Assembly: GCF_000485905.1 (NCBI RefSeq)
Contig: NC_022664.1
Span: forward strand, 1,488,001-1,552,000
DNA length: 64,000 bases
From: Spiribacter curvatus
GTDB taxonomy: Bacteria > Pseudomonadota > Gammaproteobacteria > Nitrococcales > Nitrococcaceae
Direction: 5' to 3'
Shown: positions 36,109 to 47,682 of the stretch, one piece after another
How positions within the stretch are numbered: position 1 is the stretch's first letter
Layout of the letters: every line of letters starts with the position of its first letter
Program-made: the position numbers and the translations under genes
Notes under the pieces: model-generated
What the model was told of the DNA's origin: nothing
Database searches by the model: none
The model's input: only the letters and a program-made list of their open reading frames with translations

Positions 36109-37689
36109 TCATGCGACGGGCTCCCGGAACTGGGCCGGCCGGACCCCCAACAGCCAGAGCGTGGCGGCATAGACACCGGCGCCAACGGCAATCACCACAG
36201 CGAGCAGACCCACCCGCACGGGGACCCCGGACGCCAGCCACAGCGACTCCTGACTGGCCGGCCACGCCAGCACCACCGTCATCACAATGACTGCGATCAA
36301 CACGCGACCGCCCAGTCGCCGCCAGCCAGCCAGCGGCCGATAGACCCTCTGACGCCGAAGCCCGCGCAGCAGCAATGCCGCATTCACCCATGCCGCCAGC
36401 CCGGTGGCGAGGGCGAGCCCAGCATGGGCGAAGCCGGTATCGATCAGCAGCAGGACCAGCGAGACGCTCATCACCATATTGACCACCATCGCCGTCACCG
36501 CGCAGCGCACCGGCCCGCGGGTGTCCTGGCGCGAGAAGTAGCCCGGCACCAGGACCTTGACCAGCACGAAACCGAACAGTCCCAGACCATAGGCCATCAG
36601 GCTCCAGCTCGCTGCCTGGACGTCCGAAGCATCAAACTCACCATAGCCGAACAGCGTGGCCAGCAGGGGACTGGCCAGCACCACCAGCCCGACGGTCGCC
36701 GGAGCAATGACCACCAGCGCGAGCCGCAGCGCCCAGTCCAGCGTGGCGTTGAATCGCTCGGGGCTGGCATCGGCGTGCTCGGCGGAGAGCTTGGGCAGAA
36801 TCACGGTACCCAGCGCAATGCCGAACACCCCCAGCGGGAACTCCATGAGCCGATCCGACCAGTACAGCCAGCTGATCGAGCCAACCACCAGAAAGGACGC
36901 CAGGATGGTATCCACGAGGAGGTTGATCTGTTGGACAGAGGTGCTGAACAGCGTCGGCCCCATCAAACGCAGGATGCGGCGGACGTCCGGATCCGACCAG
37001 CGCGGCCAGGGCCAGGCCAGCACACCGCGCCGCCAGAGGAATGGCAGTTGCAGCGCAAGCTGCAGGACGCCCGCCACCGGCACCGCCAGTGCCAGCGCCA
37101 TGACGCCGGTCTCGAGCCGTGGAGAGAGCCAGATCGCCGCCGCGATCAGGCAGAGGTTGAGTAGCACCGGCGCGAATGCCGGCGGGCCGAATTGGTCATA
37201 GGTGTTGAGCACCGCGGCCGCGGCGGCGGTCAGTGCAATCAATAACAGGTAGGGGAAGGTCAGGCGCAACAGCTCCGCGGCGAGCGCCAGCTGGTCGGGC
37301 TGATCAATGAACCCCGGTGCGAAGACGCGTATGAGCCCGGGAGAGCCGAGCATGGCGAGAACAGTGATCGCGATCAGGATCATTGCCAGACAGCCGCTGA
37401 CACGGCCAAAAAGGCGCCGGACGGCCTCGTCGCCGCCGCGCTGGCGGGCCGCTGACAGGACCGGCACAAAGGCCTGCTGGAAGGCCCCTTCGGCGAACAG
37501 ACGGCGCAGGAAATTGGGGATCTTGAAGGCAACGAAAAACGCATCCGTCGCCGCCGATGGCCCGAAAATCACACCCAGGACGATGTCGCGTGCCAGCCCC
37601 ATCACCCGTGACAGCAGGGTCCAGCTGCCAAAGGTCATGACCGATCGCCACAGCCGTGAGTGAGACACTTTCCGTTCAGCAGTTGACAT
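36109..37689 (-). CDS. murJ: lipid II flippase MurJ
   Basis: Flips the peptidoglycan precursor lipid II across the inner membrane. The 526-residue protein has about 14 hydrophobic helices. The conserved start of the MOP superfamily fold reads [16 protein letters not shown] and [19 protein letters not shown], containing the Arg residues important for the cavity. It is the first gene of the murJ-ribF-ileS-lspA-ispH run and is divergent from rpsT, 64 bases away. Confidence 0.95.
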   Translation of the reverse strand: MSTAERKVSHSRLWRSVMTFGSWTLLSRVMGLARDIVLGVIFGPSAATDAFFVAFKIPNFLRRLFAEGAFQQAFVPVLSAARQRGGDEAVRRLFGRVSGCLAMILIAITVLAMLGSPGLIRVFAPGFIDQPDQLALAAELLRLTFPYLLLIALTAAAAAVLNTYDQFGPPAFAPVLLNLCLIAAAIWLSPRLETGVMALALAVPVAGVLQLALQLPFLWRRGVLAWPWPRWSDPDVRRILRLMGPTLFSTSVQQINLLVDTILASFLVVGSISWLYWSDRLMEFPLGVFGIALGTVILPKLSAEHADASPERFNATLDWALRLALVVIAPATVGLVVLASPLLATLFGYGEFDASDVQAASWSLMAYGLGLFGFVLVKVLVPGYFSRQDTRGPVRCAVTAMVVNMVMSVSLVLLLIDTGFAHAGLALATGLAAWVNAALLLRGLRRQRVYRPLAGWRRLGGRVLIAVIVMTVVLAWPASQESLWLASGVPVRVGLLAVVIAVGAGVYAATLWLLGVRPAQFREPVA

Positions 37690-37753
37690 TCAGGCGCTGC
37701 CTTCGCATATTACCGCTCTTTTCTCCCGACAAAGACTCAACAGGAGTAGCACG

Positions 37754-38013
37754 TTGGCCAATATCGCCTCCGCCCGCAAACGGGCCCGTCAGGCCGAGCA
37801 ACAGCGCCGCCACAATCAGGCTCGCCGTTCGATGATGCGCGGCAAGCTCAAACAGGTAACGGCCGCCGTTGCAAAGGGCGACAAGGCCGCTGCGGAAGCC
37901 GCCTACGCCGACGCCGTTCCGGTGCTCGACCGGATGGCAACCCGCGGTGTGATCCACAAGAACAAGGCGGCGCGTCACAAGAGCCGGCTCGCCCAGCAGA
38001 TCAAGCAACTCAG

Positions 38014-38017
<4 letters not shown>
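37754..38017 (+). CDS. rpsT: 30S ribosomal protein S20
   Basis: Small basic protein of the 30S subunit that binds the 5' region of 16S rRNA; 87 residues, mainly one helical bundle ([18 protein letters not shown]). The start is a TTG at 37754 after CAGGAG. E. coli rpsT also begins with UUG and this weak start is part of its autoregulation, so similar control is likely here. It is divergent from murJ, and its 3' end overlaps proB by four bases. Confidence 0.96.
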
Positions 38018-40171
<2,154 letters not shown>

Positions 40172-40190
40172 TTATCCAACCGCCACAATC

Positions 40191-40214
40191 AAAAAGCCCC
40201 GCACGTGGCGGGGC
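40191..40214 (-). terminator. intrinsic terminator after rpmA
   Basis: On the minus strand a 7-bp stem GCCCCGC/GCGGGGC with a 5-base loop is followed by TTTTT (40195-40191). It stands 27 bases after the rpmA stop and 23 bases before obgE, so read-through must supply obgE-proB unless they have their own promoter. Confidence 0.8.
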
Positions 40215-40240
40215 CGAATCCGGGCATGCTGCCGGGCGCG

Positions 40241-40501
40241 TCAGCCCGCCGGCTGAATGCTCACGACCCGCCGCTTGAGCGGGCCCTTGCGGGCGAAGAC
40301 GACCTCGCCATCGACCTTCGCGAAGAGCGTGTAGTCGGTGCCCGTTCCCACGTTCTGCCCGGCGTGGAAGTGAGTGCCACGCTGGCGAACGATAATGCTG
40401 CCCGCCGTCACGGCCTGCCCGCCAAAGCGCTTGACGCCCAGCCGTTTGGAGTGCGAATCGCGGCCGTTGCGTGTACTGCCGCCTGCCTTCTTATGTGCCA
40501 T
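40241..40501 (-). CDS. rpmA: 50S ribosomal protein L27
   Basis: Basic ribosomal protein close to the peptidyl-transferase centre; 86 residues starting [20 protein letters not shown], the hallmark N-terminus without the cleavable extension seen in Firmicutes. The core [17 protein letters not shown] is standard. It follows rplU by 30 bases. Confidence 0.97.
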   Translation of the reverse strand: MAHKKAGGSTRNGRDSHSKRLGVKRFGGQAVTAGSIIVRQRGTHFHAGQNVGTGTDYTLFAKVDGEVVFARKGPLKRRVVSIQPAG

Positions 40502-40531
40502 CGATACTGTCTCCGTTGTCAGGGGCCGGGG

Positions 40532-40846
40532 CTAGCCAGCCTGGATGCCGGTGATCCGGACTTCCGTGTAGTGCTGCCGGTGGCCATAGTGGCGCTGGTA
40601 GTCCTGACGGCGCTTGAATTTGACCACCTCGATCTTGCGCGCCCGGCTCTGCGCGATCACCTCGGCCGAGACGGCGCCGCCTTCGAGGCGTGGCGTTCCG
40701 ACCTTCACGTCATCACCGTCGGCGACGAGCAGGACTTCGTCGAAACTCACGGTTTCGCCGGCCTCGGCATTGAGCTTCTCGACCTGCAGCAGATCGCCCT
40801 CGGCGACCCGATACTGCTTGCCACCCGACTTGATTACCGCGTACAT
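40532..40846 (-). CDS. rplU: 50S ribosomal protein L21
   Basis: Binds 23S rRNA and helps L20 assembly; 104 residues starting [18 protein letters not shown]. The C-terminus [19 protein letters not shown] is characteristic. The ATG at 40846 gives the standard length; a frame nine codons longer starts upstream. It heads the rplU-rpmA-obgE-proB unit and has a clear promoter. Confidence 0.97.
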   Translation of the reverse strand: MYAVIKSGGKQYRVAEGDLLQVEKLNAEAGETVSFDEVLLVADGDDVKVGTPRLEGGAVSAEVIAQSRARKIEVVKFKRRQDYQRHYGHRQHYTEVRITGIQAG

Positions 40847-40882
40847 CTGAACGACTCCAGAAGGTTGTTCCAAAACCGTGAG

Positions 40883-40911
40883 AGAATAGTCGCATTCGCC
40901 GCCGGGGTCAA
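40883..40911 (-). promoter_or_regulatory. promoter of rplU
   Basis: On the minus strand TTGACC (40911-40906), 17 bases and TATTCT (40888-40883) form a near-consensus sigma-70 promoter, 36 bases before the rplU start. Confidence 0.75.
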
Positions 40912-40930
40912 CGAATGGGACGCCGCGCGC

Positions 40931-40959
40931 TTGACACCCCTATTGGCGGTTTCTAGCAT
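40931..40959 (+). promoter_or_regulatory. promoter of ispB
   Basis: TTGACA (40931-40936), a 17-base spacer and TAGCAT (40954-40959) form a sigma-70 promoter 34 bases before ispB. It is back-to-back with the rplU promoter. Confidence 0.75.
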
Positions 40960-40993
40960 TCCTGCTCTTACTTTATCTCGAGAAACCATCCGC

Positions 40994-41971
40994 ATGGAGA
41001 TTGCCGCCATACGCAGGCCGGTCGCGGACGATATGTCCGTGGTCGATCGCATAGTCCAGGATCGACTCCAGTCGGATGTCGCTCTCATCAATCAGCTCGG
41101 GCACTACATCATCGGCGGCGGCGGTAAACGCCTGCGGCCCATGGTCACGCTCCTGATGGCCCGCGCCGCCGGACACAGCGGCGACGACGACCGCCATGCG
41201 CTCCTCGGCGCCACTGTCGAGCTCATCCACACGGCAACGTTGCTGCACGATGATGTCGTCGATGAGTCGGCGGTGCGGCGGGGTCGCGATACGGCGAATC
41301 AGATCTGGGGCAACGAGGCGAGCGTGCTGGTCGGCGACTTCCTCTACACCCGCGCCTTCGAGATGATGGTCGAGCTCGATGACATGGCCGTCATGGCATT
41401 GTTCTCGCGCACGACCAACCGCATTGCCGAGGGGGAGGTGATGCAGTTGATGCATGTCCACGACCCGGACGTCACCGAGGACCGCTATCAGCAGGTCATC
41501 TATCGAAAGACAGCCGTGCTCTTCGAGGCGGGCTGTCAGCTCGCGGTTGGCCTCAACAGCGCCGCCGGTCGGACCCGACTCGATGCCGCCGCCGACTATG
41601 GCCGCCGGCTCGGGATCGCCTTCCAGCTCGCCGACGATGCCCTCGATTACGACGGCGATGCCGCGGCGATCGGCAAGAATATCGGCGACGATCTGGCCGA
41701 GGGCAAGCCCACGCTACCGCTGATCCATTGCATGGCGAACGCCACTCCAGCAGACCGCGCGATCGTTCGCGACGCCATCGAGAACGGCGGTCGGGGAGAC
41801 ATTGACGCAGTCGCCGCGGCGATTGCGCGCACTGGCTCGATTGCCTATACTCGCCGTCTCGCGGAGCAAGAGGCCGAGCTTGCCATTGAGGCACTTGCGG
41901 CGTTTGATGACGGCCCCTTCCGCACGGCCCTTCGCAGGCTTGCGGCGTTCGCGGTCGGCCGCGAGTACTGA
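40994..41971 (+). CDS. ispB: polyprenyl (octaprenyl) diphosphate synthase
   Basis: Trans-prenyltransferase that extends farnesyl diphosphate with IPP to make the ubiquinone side chain. The first Asp-rich motif is HDDVVDES (Asp86, 87 and 90) and the second LADDALDYDGD at about 212. GGGKRLRPM binds IPP. The 325-residue length fits IspB; the exact chain length of the product cannot be read safely. The ATG at 40994 is supported by the promoter at 40931; the frame is open far upstream but that part is antisense to rplU, rpmA and obgE. ispB opposite rplU is a conserved arrangement. Confidence 0.94.
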   Translation: MEIAAIRRPVADDMSVVDRIVQDRLQSDVALINQLGHYIIGGGGKRLRPMVTLLMARAAGHSGDDDRHALLGATVELIHTATLLHDDVVDESAVRRGRDTANQIWGNEASVLVGDFLYTRAFEMMVELDDMAVMALFSRTTNRIAEGEVMQLMHVHDPDVTEDRYQQVIYRKTAVLFEAGCQLAVGLNSAAGRTRLDAAADYGRRLGIAFQLADDALDYDGDAAAIGKNIGDDLAEGKPTLPLIHCMANATPADRAIVRDAIENGGRGDIDAVAAAIARTGSIAYTRRLAEQEAELAIEALAAFDDGPFRTALRRLAAFAVGREY

Positions 41972-41979
41972 CCGATTTT

Positions 41980-42056
41980 CGGAGTATAGCTCAGCTTGGT
42001 AGAGCGCTGCCTTCGGGAGGCAGAGGTCGTAGGTTCGAATCCTGCTACTCCGACCA
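41980..42056 (+). tRNA. tRNA-Pro(CGG)
   Basis: A 77-base cloverleaf: acceptor CGGAGTA/TACTCCG, anticodon stem CTGCC/GGCAG with loop TTCGGGA (anticodon CGG at 42014-42016, reading CCG), T-arm AGGTTCGAATCCT and encoded CCA. It starts 8 bases after the ispB stop and may be co-transcribed with it. Confidence 0.96.
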
Positions 42057-42177
42057 GTTTCCCCCGCCAGGCATCCACCCCGTGGGTCATGAATCCGCCA
42101 TTCTGTGAATCAGCGCCCGGCATGGATGCGGGTCAGTAGCGGATCATCGCGCTTACTCAAGCTCCTGGAGACGCCCC

Positions 42178-43818
42178 ATGGATGCGGCGGAACGACGTCC
42201 GGCACTGGCGCGATGGCTCGTTGACCGCGCGGCCCTGCCACCGGACAGGGCCGATACCATCATTGCTGATGCCCGGCGCGCCGGGCGTCCGCTCGTCCGC
42301 CAGCTCCTCGACAGCGACGCGCTGTCGCCGGCGCTCATCGCCGATGCCGCATCCCGCGTCTTCGGCATCGAGCGGATCCCGGCGGACTCCCTCGATCCGC
42401 TGCCGGAGCTGGTCGCCCAGATCGATCCCGAGCTCATTCTCCGCCACCATGCCCTTCCCCTGCGATGGCGGGATGGCGTGGTGCAGATCGCGGTGTCCGA
42501 TCCGGCCAACACCACCGCACTGGATGAGTTGCGGTTTCATACCGGTCTGCCGGTCACACCGGTGCTCGCCGATGATGACGACCTGCGGGCACAGATCGCA
42601 CTGCTGACCGGTGGCGTTGGCGCAGCGGCTGACGAGCTGGTCACGGCGGCCCGTGCCGAAGAGGTCCGGGACGCCCCCACGACGGCCGCGGAGGACGACA
42701 CGCCGGTCATCCGCTACATCAACGAATTGCTCCGCCGGGCGATACGCGAGCAGGTCTCCGATATCCACCTCGAGCCTTTCGAGACCCACTGTCGGGTGCG
42801 ATTCCGCTACGACGGTATCCTCCACGAGGCGGCCCGCCCGCCGCGGGACATGGCCGATCGACTCGCCGCACGGCTTAAGGTCATGGCGCGTATGGATATC
42901 GCCGAACGCCGTCTGCCGCAGGATGGTCGCCTGCGCCTCGACAGCGGAGCGGGGAATGGCGTCGACTTCCGGGTCAGCAGCCTGCCGACGTTATTTGGTG
43001 AAAAGCTCGTACTGCGCCTGCTCGACGCCGCGGCCACGACGCTGGAGCTCGATGGGCTGGGCATGGAGACCGATCAGCTCGCCGCCTACCGCACCGCTAT
43101 CGAGCGTCCCCACGGCATGATCCTCGTGACCGGCCCCACCGGCTCCGGGAAAACCGTTACGCTCTACAGTGCCCTGCAGCAGCTCAACCAGAGCAGCCGC
43201 AATATCCTCACTGTCGAGGATCCGGTCGAGATCAAACTCCCCGGCATCAATCAAATCGCCGTCAATCACCGCATTGGACTCGACTTCCCCCACCTGCTGC
43301 GGGCCTTCCTGCGCCAGGATCCGGATGTGATGATGGTCGGCGAGATCCGCGATCGCGAGACCGCCGAGATCGCCATCAAAGCAGCGCAGACCGGTCACCT
43401 TGTGCTCTCCACCCTGCATACCAACGATGCCGCCGGTGCGATCACGCGACTGATCAACATGGGCATCCCGCGCTGGAGTATTGCCGCATCCGTCATCCTG
43501 ATCAGCGCCCAACGGCTGATCCGGCGGCTTTGTAGCCACTGCCGCCGTCCCGTCGACGCCGCGACGGGACAAGGTCATTGGTTCGAGGCCAATGGCTGCC
43601 CGCGCTGCCATCAAGGCTATCGCGGCCGCCTGGGGATTCATGAGGTCCTGCCGATGACCGACACGCTTGGCCGCCGGATCCTGGAGGCTGGCACTGACAC
43701 CGGCATCACCCCCGGACCGGCATCATCAGACCTGCGGACCCTGCGCGAGACGGGGATCGCGAAGGCCGCGCGCGGCCTGACCAGCCTGAGTGAGATCGAT
43801 CGGGTCACGCGTCGATGA
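42178..43818 (+). CDS. pilB: type IV pilus assembly ATPase PilB
   Basis: Hexameric ATPase that powers pilus extension at the cytoplasmic face. Of 546 residues, the N-terminal MshEN-like domain covers about 1-145, the secretion ATPase domain about 170-480. Walker A GPTGSGKT is at 319-326; the Asp box has VEDPVE; Walker B MMVGEIRDRETAEIA and the His box STLHTNDA follow. A tetra-Cys zinc site CSHC ... CPRC is present near residue 450-480, as expected for PilB/GspE. Its end overlaps pilC by four bases. Confidence 0.92.
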   Translation: MDAAERRPALARWLVDRAALPPDRADTIIADARRAGRPLVRQLLDSDALSPALIADAASRVFGIERIPADSLDPLPELVAQIDPELILRHHALPLRWRDGVVQIAVSDPANTTALDELRFHTGLPVTPVLADDDDLRAQIALLTGGVGAAADELVTAARAEEVRDAPTTAAEDDTPVIRYINELLRRAIREQVSDIHLEPFETHCRVRFRYDGILHEAARPPRDMADRLAARLKVMARMDIAERRLPQDGRLRLDSGAGNGVDFRVSSLPTLFGEKLVLRLLDAAATTLELDGLGMETDQLAAYRTAIERPHGMILVTGPTGSGKTVTLYSALQQLNQSSRNILTVEDPVEIKLPGINQIAVNHRIGLDFPHLLRAFLRQDPDVMMVGEIRDRETAEIAIKAAQTGHLVLSTLHTNDAAGAITRLINMGIPRWSIAASVILISAQRLIRRLCSHCRRPVDAATGQGHWFEANGCPRCHQGYRGRLGIHEVLPMTDTLGRRILEAGTDTGITPGPASSDLRTLRETGIAKAARGLTSLSEIDRVTRR

Positions 43819-45032
43819 CCGGCATGACGGGCTTCGCCTGGCGCGGCAGCGACCTGGACGGCCGACGCCGTTATGGCCTGACACGGGCCACTGACCCGAG
43901 CCACCTCCACCGTCATCTTGGCAGCCACGGCATCGCCCTGGAGCACTCGGTCCGGATCCCGGGCTGGCTGGAGCGGGCGATGATCCCGACGAAACCCCGA
44001 CTGCAATCACGGCATATCAACGCGCTTTTCCGCCAGCTCGCGACCCTGAGCAGCGCCGGTGTGCCGCTCATCGATGCCATGACCATGATCGCTCAAGAGG
44101 AGAAACAGGCCGGCCTGCGGCGGCTTGCCAGCGACATCAGGGACGAAATCGCCGCCGGGACGCCACTTTCCGTCGCCCTTGCCAGTCAGCCGGCATATTT
44201 CGACCCGCTGATATGCGGTCTGGTCCGGGCCGGGGAACAATCCGGCGAGCTGGACGTGTTGCTCGATCGTATCGCCAACGATCGCGAACGGAGCGCCGCA
44301 ATCGCTCAACGCCTGCGCCGGGCGATGCTCTACCCACTGATCGTGCTCGCCGTCGCGCTTGCCGTCGGCACGGCGCTATTGATGTTCGTCGTCCCCCGCT
44401 TCCAGGCCCTGTTCAATGGTTTCGGCGCTGAACTGCCGGTCTTCACCCGCCATGTCATTGGCCTGTCAGCGTGGCTTCGCAGTGATGGCTGGATCGGTCT
44501 GACCGGTATTGTGGGCGCGGTTGCTGCATGGCTCGCCCTTACCCGGCATTACCCGGCGCTCAGACAGATCCGACACCGCGTCGCGCTTCGCGTACCGGTC
44601 ACCGGTTGTCTGATCGAGCGTGCCGAGACCGCACGCTTCACCCGGACCCTGGCCATTCTCATGCAGGCCGGCGCGCCCCTTGCCGAGGCCCTCCCCACAG
44701 TCGCGGGGACACTCAGCACACTGCCCTATCAGCGGGCTGTCATGCGCATCACCGATGACCTGCGGGATGGTCGCTCACTCGCCCTTGCGATCGAGCGCAC
44801 ACACCGCTTCCAGGCGAGCACGGGACGCATGATTGCCACCGGCGAGGCGGCAGGTCAGCTGCCGGAAGTGCTCGAGCGGATTGCCGATCGTCAGGAGACC
44901 GCGGTCAGTCAGGGCATCGACAACCTTGGAACCGCCCTTGAACCGCTCATCATGAGCCTTCTCGGTCTGTTGATCGGCGGGCTGGTGCTCGCCATGTATC
45001 TGCCGGTCTTCCAGCTCGGCTCGGTGATCTGA
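43815..45032 (+). CDS. pilC: type IV pilus inner-membrane platform protein PilC
   Basis: Polytopic membrane protein that couples PilB to pilin assembly; 405 residues with the two repeated GspF domains (SRHINALFRQLATLSSAGVP and ERAETARFTRTLAILMQAGA, each with a following helix bundle). The last helix MSLLGLLIGGLVLAMYLPVFQ is the family signature. The ATG overlaps the pilB stop as ATGA. The prepilin peptidase gene pilD, usually next, is not here. Confidence 0.92.
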   Translation: MTGMTGFAWRGSDLDGRRRYGLTRATDPSHLHRHLGSHGIALEHSVRIPGWLERAMIPTKPRLQSRHINALFRQLATLSSAGVPLIDAMTMIAQEEKQAGLRRLASDIRDEIAAGTPLSVALASQPAYFDPLICGLVRAGEQSGELDVLLDRIANDRERSAAIAQRLRRAMLYPLIVLAVALAVGTALLMFVVPRFQALFNGFGAELPVFTRHVIGLSAWLRSDGWIGLTGIVGAVAAWLALTRHYPALRQIRHRVALRVPVTGCLIERAETARFTRTLAILMQAGAPLAEALPTVAGTLSTLPYQRAVMRITDDLRDGRSLALAIERTHRFQASTGRMIATGEAAGQLPEVLERIADRQETAVSQGIDNLGTALEPLIMSLLGLLIGGLVLAMYLPVFQLGSVI

Positions 45033-45071
45033 ACCCGCGCAAGCGCTCCCCGCCTGGATTAGACTGGCGGC

Positions 45072-45707
45072 ATGAATGATGGAAACGCCGATCGGCAACA
45101 TCGCCCTGGGCTGGTCGTCGGGCTGACCGGTGGCATCGCGAGCGGCAAGACCGCCGTCAGCCAACGGTTCGAGGCGCTGGGGGCTGCCGTGATCGATACC
45201 GATGTGCTCGCCCGGACCGTGGTCGAGCCGGGCACCTCTGGTCTCGACGCGATCCGCGGGCGCTTTGGGGCCGGTGTCATCGGCGCCGGTGGCGGTCTCG
45301 ACCGTACAGCCCTGCGTCAGCGGGTATTCGCCGATGCATCCGCCCGACAGGACCTCGAGGCGATCACCCACCCGCGGATTCGCGCCGCAGTGGATGAAGC
45401 GCTCGCAATGGTGCACCAGCCCTATGCCCTGATCGTGGTGCCGCTGCTGCTCGAGGCGGGCTGGACCGATCTGATGGACCGGATACTCGTTGTCGACGCA
45501 CCCCCGGATCAACAGCGCCACCGGCTCATGGAGCGCGACGGCACGGATCCGGCACAGGCCGAGCGCATACTGGCCAGCCAGGCAGAGCGTCAGGCGCGGC
45601 TGGCCATCGCGGACGATGTCATCGCGAACGACACCGACACTGCGTCACTGGACGCCCGTGTGGCCGCCCTGCACGAACAGTACCAGCGGATCGCGACCGG
45701 CCACTGA
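45072..45707 (+). CDS. coaE: dephospho-CoA kinase
   Basis: Final step of coenzyme A synthesis, phosphorylating the 3'-OH of dephospho-CoA. P-loop GLTGGIASGKTAV at about residues 17-29, lid region and conserved DTDVLAR and ITHPRIRA are visible. The N-terminus has about 15 extra residues before the P-loop strand. It is 39 bases after pilC and precedes zapD, in the order coaE-zapD-yacG found in many gammaproteobacteria. Confidence 0.95.
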   Translation: MNDGNADRQHRPGLVVGLTGGIASGKTAVSQRFEALGAAVIDTDVLARTVVEPGTSGLDAIRGRFGAGVIGAGGGLDRTALRQRVFADASARQDLEAITHPRIRAAVDEALAMVHQPYALIVVPLLLEAGWTDLMDRILVVDAPPDQQRHRLMERDGTDPAQAERILASQAERQARLAIADDVIANDTDTASLDARVAALHEQYQRIATGH

Positions 45708-45771
45708 CACCCGATTTGGCGAGTGGCTGATCTCTGAGCGACAATCCCGGTCAGGGCAATGAGGGGCCAGT

Positions 45772-46560
45772 GTGGACACAACCAATCCCGGAACCGATGT
45801 GATGGTCTATGAGTATCCGCTCAATGAGCGGATGCGCACCTTCCTGCGGCTTGAATTCCTGTTCAGGAACCTGCGCTTCGGAACCGACGGCGACAGCACC
45901 TGGCACACCCGAATGGCCGTTGATGCGCTTCTCGACATTACCGCGCTGCTCACCCGAAGCGATGTCCGCTCGGAACTGCAAAAAGAGCTGGAGCGCATTC
46001 TGACCAGCCTCGAAAAGCTGCAGGCAAGGCCCGAGGTCGATGAACGCCGTCTGGCGCCAGTCCTGGCGGAGTGTCGCGACATCGCACAGCAACTCCGCGA
46101 TGCCCCGACAGGCATCCCTTCCGTCGTTCGCAATAACGAGTTCCTGACAGCCATCGAACAGCGGGCCGGCGTACCGGGTGGAACCTGCGCCTTTGATCTG
46201 CCCGGCTATCATCTCTGGCTGGAGAGCGAGGTTGCCCAGCGGCGCGCACTGCTCGAGCAATGGCATGGCGCCTTCCGGCTAATGGATCAGGGCACCGCGC
46301 TGGTGCTCAAGCTCCTGCGCGAGAGCGCGGATCCGGTCAACGAAGTCGCGGGAGGCGGCAGTTTTCAGGCCACGCTCGATCGCGCCACGCCCTATCAGAT
46401 GCTGCGCGTGCGGATGCCGCGCTCATTCCAGTGCTATCCAGAAGTAAGCGGCAGCCGGCATTTCTGTAATATCCGTTTTCTCGAACAGCCCACAAAAGGC
46501 GAACGCCCCAATCAGGTGGACGACGATGTCGCATTCATCCTTGAGCGCTGTGTCATCTGA
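45772..46560 (+). CDS. zapD: cell division protein ZapD
   Basis: FtsZ-binding protein that cross-links and stabilises Z-ring filaments. The 262-residue sequence begins with a short lead and [19 protein letters not shown], the conserved ZapD N-terminus, and ends with the usual beta-rich region ([19 protein letters not shown]). The start is a GTG at 45772 after GAGGGG; an ATG at 45802 is possible. It overlaps yacG by 35 bases. Confidence 0.93.
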   Translation: MDTTNPGTDVMVYEYPLNERMRTFLRLEFLFRNLRFGTDGDSTWHTRMAVDALLDITALLTRSDVRSELQKELERILTSLEKLQARPEVDERRLAPVLAECRDIAQQLRDAPTGIPSVVRNNEFLTAIEQRAGVPGGTCAFDLPGYHLWLESEVAQRRALLEQWHGAFRLMDQGTALVLKLLRESADPVNEVAGGGSFQATLDRATPYQMLRVRMPRSFQCYPEVSGSRHFCNIRFLEQPTKGERPNQVDDDVAFILERCVI

Positions 46561-46732
46561 CACGCCCCCCACCGTCGCCTGCCCGCAATGCGGCGAACAG
46601 GTCCCGTGGACGGCGGATTCACCCTACCGGCCGTTCTGCTCACGGCGCTGCCGTATGATTGATCTGGGCGACTGGCTGGACGAGCGCCACCAGATCCCCG
46701 GCGATCCGGTGCCACCAGACGCCGGGGACTAA
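46526..46732 (+). CDS. yacG: DNA gyrase inhibitor YacG
   Basis: Small zinc protein of 68 residues that binds GyrB and blocks DNA access. The zinc ligands are CPQC and CSRRC; between them the usual W...YRPF segment is present, then [14 protein letters not shown]. The first 18 residues lie in zapD coding sequence in another frame, so a later start is possible although no ATG exists before the first Cys pair. It converges with the MutT-ThiE gene with a 4-base overlap. Confidence 0.92.
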   Translation: MSHSSLSAVSSDTPPTVACPQCGEQVPWTADSPYRPFCSRRCRMIDLGDWLDERHQIPGDPVPPDAGD

Positions 46733-47682
46733 CGCCACAGCCCCGAGATGCCGGCGATGCCCTGGCCGCCGTTGGCGCGGGCGGGATCCTCATCGACTGT
46801 CTGCATGCCGCCGAGTGCATAGACGGGAACGCGGCTTGCAGCCGCTGCCTCGGCGAACGCCGGCCAGCCCAGTGGATGGGCATCGGGGTGACTGGCGGTC
46901 GGCTTGAGCGGGCTGAGCACCACGAAATCGACGCCACAGGCGATTGCCCGCTGGAGCTCGAGCCGACTATGACAGGACGCCGCCACCCAGTAGGCCGATG
47001 GCAGTGGCCGCGAGCTGCATACGGCGAGCTGTGCCGCGGTCAGATGCATCCCATCCGCGCCGATGCGGCGCACCTCATCAGGCGTTCCGTTGATCAGCAG
47101 TAACGCGCCCGCACGACGGCATCGAGCCTGGGCATCGTGCGCCAGCGAGCGGCGCGCCGCATCCGCCAGCCGTACCCGGAACTGGATCAGGCGCTCACCG
47201 CGGGCCAGCACCCGATCGAGCGTATCGAGCCATGACGAAGGCTCGCCGCAATCGGCGCTGATAACGTAATGCGGCGGCAGACGGGTAGCGGTGATGATTG
47301 GCTGGTTCGCGGCCGGGAAGTCAGCCGGATCCAGTGCTTCCGGGGCCACCCAGCGCAGCGGCTGGCTTTCTCGCCCTAGGGGCCGGCCCGACCAGTGCGT
47401 CACCTCGCGGACCCGCAGCGCCACCTGACGGTCGCCGTAGTCATGACTGATATCGATCAACGCTCGGCTGTGCTGGACGGTGAGGCCAAGCTCCTCGTCC
47501 AGCTCGCGGGCCAGCGCCGATTCCACGGATTCACCGGGCTCGACCTTGCCACCCGGGAATTCCCAGCGATTGCCCTGATGACGATGAGCGGCCCGACGAC
47601 TGATCAGTATCCGTCCCCTTTCGTCCCGGATGACGCCGACTGCCACGAACAGCCGCTGGGGATCAGCTCCGGTACTCGGCAT
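46729..47682 (-). CDS. MutT-type Nudix hydrolase fused to a ThiE-like domain
   Basis: Two domains in 317 residues. The N-terminal Nudix domain (about 1-130) has [20 protein letters not shown], the Nudix box, and should sanitise 8-oxo-dGTP like MutT. The C-terminal domain (about 140-317) is thiamine-phosphate-synthase-like ([32 protein letters not shown]). This fusion is common in gammaproteobacteria and its second activity is not settled; it usually does not replace ThiE. The ATG at 47682 overlaps the end of argJ by 20 bases. Confidence 0.92.
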   Translation of the reverse strand: MPSTGADPQRLFVAVGVIRDERGRILISRRAAHRHQGNRWEFPGGKVEPGESVESALARELDEELGLTVQHSRALIDISHDYGDRQVALRVREVTHWSGRPLGRESQPLRWVAPEALDPADFPAANQPIITATRLPPHYVISADCGEPSSWLDTLDRVLARGERLIQFRVRLADAARRSLAHDAQARCRRAGALLLINGTPDEVRRIGADGMHLTAAQLAVCSSRPLPSAYWVAASCHSRLELQRAIACGVDFVVLSPLKPTASHPDAHPLGWPAFAEAAAASRVPVYALGGMQTVDEDPARANGGQGIAGISGLWR

